NCBI GenBank assembly: GCA_016292445.1
Contig: JAEDIN010000050.1
Span: forward strand, 1 to 8,750
DNA length: 8,750 nucleotides
DNA from: Oscillospiraceae bacterium
Lineage (GTDB): Bacteria > Bacillota > Clostridia > Oscillospirales > Oscillospiraceae
Reading direction: 5' to 3'
Shown: positions 4,891-8,750 of the stretch, one piece after another
How the letters are laid out: each line of letters opens with the position of its first letter
How positions within the stretch are numbered: the stretch's first letter is position 1
The notes under the pieces: model-generated
The model's input: the letters and a program-made list of their open reading frames with translations, nothing else
Told to the model about the DNA's origin: nothing
The model's database searches: none
Translations under genes and position numbers: made by a program

Positions 4891-6402
4891 ATGAAAAGAA
4901 CAGCGTTTACAACCGTAATGAGCATTCTTCTCATCCTCGTCTGCCTGTTTGGTCTGGTCGCCGCCGGTTTCGGCGTCAAGGACGGTCTGGCCATCAAGAA
5001 GTACAAGGAAGAGGATGCCAAGGCAGCAGATGTTGTCGGCCAGCTTGAAGATGCTATCGCACTTCTGAAGGAAAACGAAGATGCGTATAACGACGGCGTC
5101 GGTGCTTACGCAAAAGGTCTGAAGGACTACAATGCAGGCAAGAATGAGCTTGATGCAGGCTACAAGACCTACAATGCAGGCAAGAGCGAGTATGAAAAGG
5201 GACTTGAGGCCTATAAGCAGGGCAAGAAGACTCTCGCCGAAGGCTATGCTCAGTACGAGCAGGGCAAGAAGGACCTCGAGGCAGGCAAGAAGCAGGTTGC
5301 CGAGGGTCAGGCACAGATAGATGCCAACACCGATGCCTACAACGAAGGCAAGGCAAAGCTCGCAAAGATCGAGCCGCTGATGCCCTTTGTCGACACCTAT
5401 GTCAAGTTCCGTGACGGCACCATCGCAAAGCTGCCCGGCTTTGACAGTGCACAGGCATGGTTCGTAGAGAAGGTTCGCCCCGTTGCCGAGAAGGCCGGTT
5501 TGGAGATCCCCGAGGATGTCACCGACTTCCCCGCATACATTCAGCAGATGGTTGCCGACGGTAAGGCACAGCTCAAGCAGTATGAGGACGGTCTTGCCGC
5601 TCTCGAAGCAGGTAAGAAGCAGGTAGCCGAGGGCGAAGCAAAGCTCAAGGAAGCCGAAGCACAGCTCGCAGCAGGCGAAAAGGAGCTTGCAGCAGGCGAA
5701 GCAAAGCTCAAAGCGGCAGAGAAAGAGCTTGCAGCAGGCAAGAATAAGCTCGCAGCAGGTGAGAAGGAGCTTGCAGCTGGTGCGGCAAAGCTTGCCGACG
5801 GCAAAGCATCCCTCGAGGAGTTTGAAAACGGTATGGCACTCGTTGACGAGTACACCATGACCTGCTACAAGAACGAACCCATCTACCGCCACAACGGCGA
5901 GATGGCAGTTCCCGGTCCCGAGCAGCGTCTCGGCGAGGACTTTAGCTGGTATAAGCTCGACGATAACGGTCAGGTCAAGACCCTCCGTAACGGCGATCCT
6001 TACCTCGATCTCGACCAGTGCCTCGTAGTCTGCAAGTCCTTCCGTGAGTCCGTTGCAGACCATGTTGCCGATGTCACCCACGAGCTGTATATGCGCCTCG
6101 GCCTGTACATAGCTCTGGCAGTCGCATCCCTCCTCGGCCTCATCGCAGGCATTCTGGGTCTTTGCGGCAAGGGCGGTGCAGCCACCCTCGGCGTCATCAC
6201 CGCAGTTCTGGCAGTTGCCTGCAACATCTTCGGTGCTTGCACCCGCTACTACGGCTACACCTACCCGCTCAAGGACGGAACTTATTCCGGCACGCTGCAA
6301 TTCATCGCACTGATCGCATTCGCGGTCATCGCGGTAGTCTTTGCAGTCGCCGCCTGCTCCGCCAAGAAAAAGGCAAAGCAGGAAGCAGTTGTAGCAGAGT
6401 AA
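4891..6402 (+). CDS. Membrane-anchored protein with long glycine-marked heptad repeats
   Basis: A 503-residue protein with one N-terminal membrane segment (about 9-30), a long extracytoplasmic part and three C-terminal membrane segments (about 404-424, 430-450, 468-489), ending in a lysine-rich tail. Residues 66-157 are 13 heptads with Tyr/Leu at the first position and Gly three later; glycines fall at 69, 76, 83 and so on to 139, then 153. Residues 224-308 form about 12 more heptads of AAGEKEL type. Between them is a 65-residue non-repetitive linker (158-223), and before the last three helices a globular-looking part (315-400). Similar repeats occur in YhgE/Pip-type and other envelope proteins, but I do not recognise a named family here. 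AAGGGG at 4879-4884 precedes the ATG; an in-frame ATG at 4837 lies before the leader hairpin and has no ribosome site. Monocistronic, with its own promoter and terminator. Function unknown; an envelope-spanning or spacer role is inference. Confidence 0.88.
   Translation: MKRTAFTTVMSILLILVCLFGLVAAGFGVKDGLAIKKYKEEDAKAADVVGQLEDAIALLKENEDAYNDGVGAYAKGLKDYNAGKNELDAGYKTYNAGKSEYEKGLEAYKQGKKTLAEGYAQYEQGKKDLEAGKKQVAEGQAQIDANTDAYNEGKAKLAKIEPLMPFVDTYVKFRDGTIAKLPGFDSAQAWFVEKVRPVAEKAGLEIPEDVTDFPAYIQQMVADGKAQLKQYEDGLAALEAGKKQVAEGEAKLKEAEAQLAAGEKELAAGEAKLKAAEKELAAGKNKLAAGEKELAAGAAKLADGKASLEEFENGMALVDEYTMTCYKNEPIYRHNGEMAVPGPEQRLGEDFSWYKLDDNGQVKTLRNGDPYLDLDQCLVVCKSFRESVADHVADVTHELYMRLGLYIALAVASLLGLIAGILGLCGKGGAATLGVITAVLAVACNIFGACTRYYGYTYPLKDGTYSGTLQFIALIAFAVIAVVFAVAACSAKKKAKQEAVVAE
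5086..5361 (+). repeat. First heptad-coding repeat block (13 units of about 21 bases)
   Basis: Codes residues 66-157. The 21-base units are degenerate, sharing codons for GCAGGCAAG and a Tyr or Leu codon. The register of glycine every seven residues is broken only at residue 146 (Asn). Confidence 0.8.
5560..5814 (+). repeat. Second heptad-coding repeat block (about 12 units)
   Basis: Codes residues 224-308. Units are more alike at the DNA level than in the first block, with GAGCTTGCAGCAGG-type stretches recurring, which suggests recent expansion. Glycine is replaced by alanine at 255 and 276. Confidence 0.8.
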
Positions 6403-6413
6403 TCAATAAATGC

Positions 6414-6447
6414 AAAAAATCTCCGGTTCAATACCGGAGATTTTTTT
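6414..6447 (+). terminator. Intrinsic terminator of the heptad-repeat gene
   Basis: AAAAAATCTCCGGT (6414-6427) pairs with ACCGGAGATTTTTT (6433-6446) around a five-base loop, with a run of seven T. It begins 11 bases after the stop codon. Confidence 0.95.
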
Positions 6448-6466
6448 GCACGCTTCACAAACGCAC

Positions 6467-6498
6467 ATTTATCGTGAAAACCGCTTTTCACGATAAAT
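6467..6498. repeat. 14-bp perfect inverted repeat
   Basis: ATTTATCGTGAAAA (6467-6480) is the exact reverse complement of 6485-6498, with a CCGC loop. There is no T run on either side, so it is not a clear terminator. Confidence 0.75.
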
Positions 6499-6565
6499 CT
6501 CGCTTTGCTCTTTTGATGGCTGTCTGTCCGATTCGAGCGGGACCTTTCTCGCTGCGGCTCGGTCA

Positions 6566-6612
6566 CGGTGCGGCTCTGACATGCCCCCGGCATGTCATTC
6601 ACTTCCGCACCG
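6566..6612. repeat. Nested inverted repeats
   Basis: The inner stem TGACATGCC (6577-6585) pairs with GGCATGTCA (6589-6597) around CCC. The outer stem CGGTGCGG (6566-6573) pairs with CCGCACCG (6605-6612). The unpaired gaps are three and seven bases. This cruciform-like form is typical of dispersed palindromic intergenic repeats. Confidence 0.7.
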
Positions 6613-6709
6613 ACACTTCGTTACCCCCCGAGCTCTCCTGCTGACGCATTGCTTTTTACTTCATGCCTTAGCTTAAAGCAGGTTCTTTGACAGTCTGCGC
6701 AGAGGCAAT

Positions 6710-6758
6710 CTTGACTTTAGCAGGCACTGTAAAACCGCGCTATGGCAGTAAAGACAAG
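6710..6758. repeat. Imperfect 10-bp inverted repeat
   Basis: CTTGACTTTA (6710-6719) pairs with TAAAGACAAG (6749-6758) with one A-A mismatch and a 29-base loop. Function unknown. Confidence 0.4.
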
Positions 6759-6782
6759 ATGAAGCGCCGAAACGATATTGAG

Positions 6783-6801
6783 AAAACGGCTATGCCGTTT
6801 T
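6783..6801 (-). terminator. Possible terminator overlapping the ydcZ stop codon
   Basis: AAAACGGC (6783-6790) pairs with GCCGTTTT (6794-6801) around a three-base loop. On the minus strand the TAG stop (6790-6792) lies in the loop and the stem ends in TTTTCTC. The stem is short, so termination may be partial. Confidence 0.5.
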
Positions 6802-7221
6802 GAACAATAACATGCCGCCGGTCATGAGGGCGAGGCCGACATATTTATTCCAGCCAAAGGCGATTTTTTCGCTGCCCATGAGCCCGAAGGCGTCGATGAG
6901 CGCGGCGATAAGAAGCTGCGAAATGAGTATAACGGAAATTGCGAGGGTCGTGCCGAGGCTTTTGATGCCGAGCATGACGGTAAGGGTGATGACCAGCCCC
7001 AGCACTCCGCCGAGCCAGTATAGCTTGCTGACCTGACCGAGTGCGGCAAAGCTGCCCTGCCGGTAAAACAGCAGGACTAAAAGTGCGAGAGCAAACGCGC
7101 TGCCCTGCACAAAGGCGTTAGCCTCCATGTTGCCGATGCCCTCGCCGAGGCGCGTGTTCATCACGCCCTGAACGCTCATCGCCATGCCTGCGATAATGCT
7201 GAATAAAATTCCCCAAAGCAT
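6790..7221 (-). CDS. YdcZ/DUF606-family small DMT membrane transporter
   Basis: A 143-residue inner-membrane protein, the usual size of this half-size drug/metabolite transporter family. It shows about five hydrophobic helices. The N-terminal motif SIIAGMAMSVQGVMNTRLGE fits the DUF606 signature (helix 1 followed by Q..NxxLg), with later GGVLGLVITL and a C-terminal GLALMTGGMLLF helix. These proteins often act as homo- or hetero-dimers with variable substrates; none is indicated here. The ATG at 7219-7221 has AAGGGTGG about nine bases upstream. The frame stays open further upstream, but that extension runs antisense over the ACT gene, lacks a ribosome site and is not protein-like. Divergent from the PheB-type gene with about 96 bases between them; no convincing promoter of its own was seen in that gap. 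Confidence 0.88.
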   Translation of the reverse strand: MLWGILFSIIAGMAMSVQGVMNTRLGEGIGNMEANAFVQGSAFALALLVLLFYRQGSFAALGQVSKLYWLGGVLGLVITLTVMLGIKSLGTTLAISVILISQLLIAALIDAFGLMGSEKIAFGWNKYVGLALMTGGMLLFKTA

Positions 7222-7252
7222 TTGTCGAAACCACCCTTTTCCTCTGCGGCAC

Positions 7253-7281
7253 TTGTAAATACCGTGCCGTTGTGATAAAAT
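7253..7281 (+). promoter_or_regulatory. Probable promoter of the PheB-lysC group
   Basis: TTGTAA (7253-7258) and TAAAAT (7276-7281) are 17 bases apart, about 30 bases before the start codon's ribosome site region. Confidence 0.6.
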
Positions 7282-7317
7282 CCCGTTGCAGACATCAAAA
7301 AGACAGGAGGTAGCAGT

Positions 7318-7761
7318 ATGCAGACGGGAAAGCCCAAATATTACCTTATCAAGGCCGAAGCGCTGCCCGAGGTTTTCGTCAAGGTTACGGAAGCAAAGTC
7401 GCTGCTCGAAACCGGAGAGGCGCGCACCGTTGCCGAAGCCGTTGAGCGCGTTGACCTGAGCCGAAGCGCGTTTTACAAGTACAAGGACGCTATCGCGCCG
7501 TTTCGCGACATGAAGCGCGACAATATCACGACCTTGCACATAAAGCTCCATGACAAGCCCGGCAAGCTCGCCGCCGTCCTGTCTATTTTTACCGAAACGG
7601 GTGCAAATATTCTGACGATAAATCAGAGCATTCCGGCAAACGGAGTTGCCCTCGTGACGGTATCCTTCGTTGCGGAATCCGTCGCAGTTGCGCCCGATGA
7701 GCTTGTAAGCCGCCTTTACTCGGTCTCCGGCGTTGTTTCGGTCGGAATAATGGCAGGCTGA
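7318..7761 (+). CDS. pheB: PheB-type ACT-domain protein
   Basis: A 147-residue cytoplasmic protein of the UPF0735/PheB family, normal in length. The N-terminal part (8-60) has the family pattern YYLIKAEALPEVFVKVTEAK and a helix-turn-helix-like segment TVAEAVERVDLSRSAFYKYKD. Residues 70-147 form an ACT domain, an amino-acid-binding fold, with D79, P81, G82 in the first loop and GANILTINQ after the first helix. The name comes from the B. subtilis phe locus; its biochemical role is not well settled and an amino-acid-sensing regulatory job is the usual guess. AGGAGG at 7305-7310 is seven bases before the ATG. It lies 61 bases upstream of lysC in the same direction, with a hairpin between, which suggests a link to aspartate-family or aromatic amino-acid control. 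Confidence 0.92.
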   Translation: MQTGKPKYYLIKAEALPEVFVKVTEAKSLLETGEARTVAEAVERVDLSRSAFYKYKDAIAPFRDMKRDNITTLHIKLHDKPGKLAAVLSIFTETGANILTINQSIPANGVALVTVSFVAESVAVAPDELVSRLYSVSGVVSVGIMAG

Positions 7762-7779
7762 GCCTCAAGTGAATATGAT

Positions 7780-7806
7780 GAAGTAGGGTTTTGCCCTACT
7801 TCTTTT
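7780..7806 (+). terminator. Terminator- or attenuator-like hairpin between pheB and lysC
   Basis: GAAGTAGGG (7780-7788) pairs with CCCTACTTC (7794-7802) around a TTTTG loop and is followed by TTTTCATTT. The T run is short, so read-through into lysC is likely. No new promoter was seen between the hairpin and lysC. Confidence 0.6.
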
Positions 7807-7822
7807 CATTTGGGGGATCACC

Positions 7823-8750
7823 ATGCCGATAGTACAAAAATTCGGCGGAAGCTCTGTTGCCGACGCCGAAAAAATCAGGCGCGTTGCCGGTATCATCGCC
7901 GATGCATACGCACACGGCGACAGCCCGGTGGTCGTGCTGTCCGCTGGAGGGAATACGACCGACACGCTCATGGAAAACGCACAGGAGATAAGCGCAAAAC
8001 CGCACAGGCGTGAGCTTGATGTGCTTTTGTCAACGGGTGAATTAAGCTCGGTCGCGCTCATGGCGATGCAGCTGCATTCGATGGGGCTTGACTGTGTTTC
8101 GCTTTCCGGCAGGCAGGCCGGTATTATCACCGACGCCGTTCACGGCTCGGCGAGGATTCTAAACATAAACACCGACAGACTGCGCAGAGAGCTTGATTTG
8201 GGAAAGGTCGTCCTTGTCGCAGGCTTTCAGGGTATAGATGAAAACGACGATGTCACCACGCTCGGCAGGGGCGGCTCGGATACGACCGCGGTCGCGCTTG
8301 CCGCCGCGCTGAATGCCGACCGCTGCGAGATCTATTCCGATGTTGACGGCATTTACACCGCCGACCCGAGACTTGTCACGGGCGCAAAAAAGCTCGGCAA
8401 AATAGACTATGCCGATATGCTCCTGCTTGCCCTCGGCGGTTCGCAGGTGCTGCACTCGCGCTCGGTCGAGCAGGCGATACAAAACGGCGTTGAGGTCACG
8501 CTTTTGTCGAGCTTCACCCGCGTTGCCGGAACGGTGATGACAAAAATCGCAGACCGCCCCGATATCTGCGGCGTGACCCGCGACAAGGCGGCAAGCAAGA
8601 TAAGCGTCGTCGGAGCGGGAGTTACAAGGCAGACACTCGCCGAAACCGTGGCGCAGCTTGCCGAAAAGGGCATTGTCGTGCACTCGGGCGAGTGCCGTGA
8701 GGGAGTGTGCGCCGTAACCGTTGCGCCGGAAAATGTTCTGCCCGCCCTGC
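7823..8750 (+). CDS. lysC: Aspartate kinase, 3' end outside the window
   Basis: The first 309 residues of a cytoplasmic enzyme that phosphorylates aspartate, the first step toward lysine, threonine, methionine and diaminopimelate. Seen: the N-terminal KFGGSSVA substrate-binding block (6-13), TLGRGGSDTT (146-155), YSDVDGIYTADPR from 171, and GGSQVLHSRSVEQA, all aspartokinase signatures in the usual order. From about residue 250 the sequence enters the first regulatory ACT region (GVTRDKAASKISVVGAG). The family is usually about 400-460 residues, so roughly the last quarter to third, with the rest of the ACT domains that would show which amino acid inhibits it, is missing. The start at 7823 has GGGGG at 7812-7816. 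The allosteric class cannot be told from this part. Confidence 0.94.
   Translation, partial: MPIVQKFGGSSVADAEKIRRVAGIIADAYAHGDSPVVVLSAGGNTTDTLMENAQEISAKPHRRELDVLLSTGELSSVALMAMQLHSMGLDCVSLSGRQAGIITDAVHGSARILNINTDRLRRELDLGKVVLVAGFQGIDENDDVTTLGRGGSDTTAVALAAALNADRCEIYSDVDGIYTADPRLVTGAKKLGKIDYADMLLLALGGSQVLHSRSVEQAIQNGVEVTLLSSFTRVAGTVMTKIADRPDICGVTRDKAASKISVVGAGVTRQTLAETVAQLAEKGIVVHSGECREGVCAVTVAPENVLPAL

Larger units (their letters stand above)
6449..6782. other. Gene-free, hairpin-rich spacer
   Basis: No frame here has both a ribosome site and protein-like composition; the frames that cross it are arginine- and proline-rich antisense-type readings. The left part (about 6500-6650) is GC-rich and holds nested inverted repeats, and the right part (6650-6780) is mixed. 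It lies between two terminators that point at each other, so it needs no promoter role. A dispersed repeat or relic is the most likely content. Confidence 0.5.

Noticed and set aside
4774..6300. 508-codon minus-strand frame opposite the heptad-repeat gene
   Set aside because: The length comes from the repeated GC-biased codons of the plus-strand gene; the Leu/Cys-rich repeats are its mirror, and the plus strand has promoter, ribosome site and terminator.
6162..6644. Plus-strand frame running across the terminator into the spacer
   Set aside because: It begins inside the heptad-repeat gene in another frame and passes through a strong terminator; its composition is arginine-rich and non-protein-like.
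7222..7551. N-terminal extension of the YdcZ protein
   Set aside because: It overlaps the pheB gene antisense and has no family similarity; the ATG at 7221 gives the normal family length.

Overview
The window looks like a chromosomal segment from a Gram-positive Firmicute, most likely a gut clostridium of the Ruminococcaceae/Oscillospiraceae type. The reasons are strong GGAGG Shine-Dalgarno sites, moderately GC-rich genes, sigma-A-type promoters in AT-rich gaps, and the gene families present (NiaR, DivIVA, PheB, YdcZ, DUF3267). The taxon is inference; no rRNA or marker gene is present. There is no phage, CRISPR, tRNA or complete insertion sequence. I see mainly housekeeping and transport genes, with unusual non-coding structure between them.

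Layout. 1-460 (minus): 5' part of a DUF3267-type membrane zinc metalloprotease, cut by the window edge. 461-886: AT-rich divergent promoter region followed by a 280-bp element bounded by perfect 24-bp inverted repeats. 887-2841 (plus): pncB and niaR, overlapping by 4 bases (niacin salvage enzyme and niacin-responsive repressor). 2842-2943: a strong -35 box and a 44-bp almost perfect palindrome, a very probable repressor operator. 2944-4050 (plus): EIIC_2-type membrane transporter under that operator. 4066-4111: bidirectional terminator. 4113-4664 (minus): DivIVA-like coiled-coil protein. 4665-4890: divergent promoters. 4891-6402 (plus): large membrane protein with two blocks of glycine-marked heptad repeats. 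6403-6789: terminator and a gene-free stretch rich in hairpins. 6790-7221 (minus): YdcZ/DUF606 transporter. 7318-7761 (plus): PheB-type ACT protein. 7823-8750 (plus): lysC aspartokinase, cut by the right edge.

How the parts fit. PncB turns nicotinate into nicotinate mononucleotide for NAD synthesis, and NiaR is the known niacin-sensing repressor of this pathway in Firmicutes. The palindrome lies immediately after niaR and over the start of the transporter gene, so the transporter is a good candidate for niacin or niacin-precursor uptake under NiaR control. PheB and LysC form a small amino-acid (aspartate/aromatic family) group separated by a hairpin. The DivIVA-like protein and the heptad-repeat membrane protein are divergently transcribed and may both act at the cell envelope, but that is only suggested by position and architecture.

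The most interesting signals are the inverted-repeat element in the pncB leader, whose left arm begins where transcription is predicted to start, and the NiaR-type operator linked to an orphan EIIC_2 transporter.
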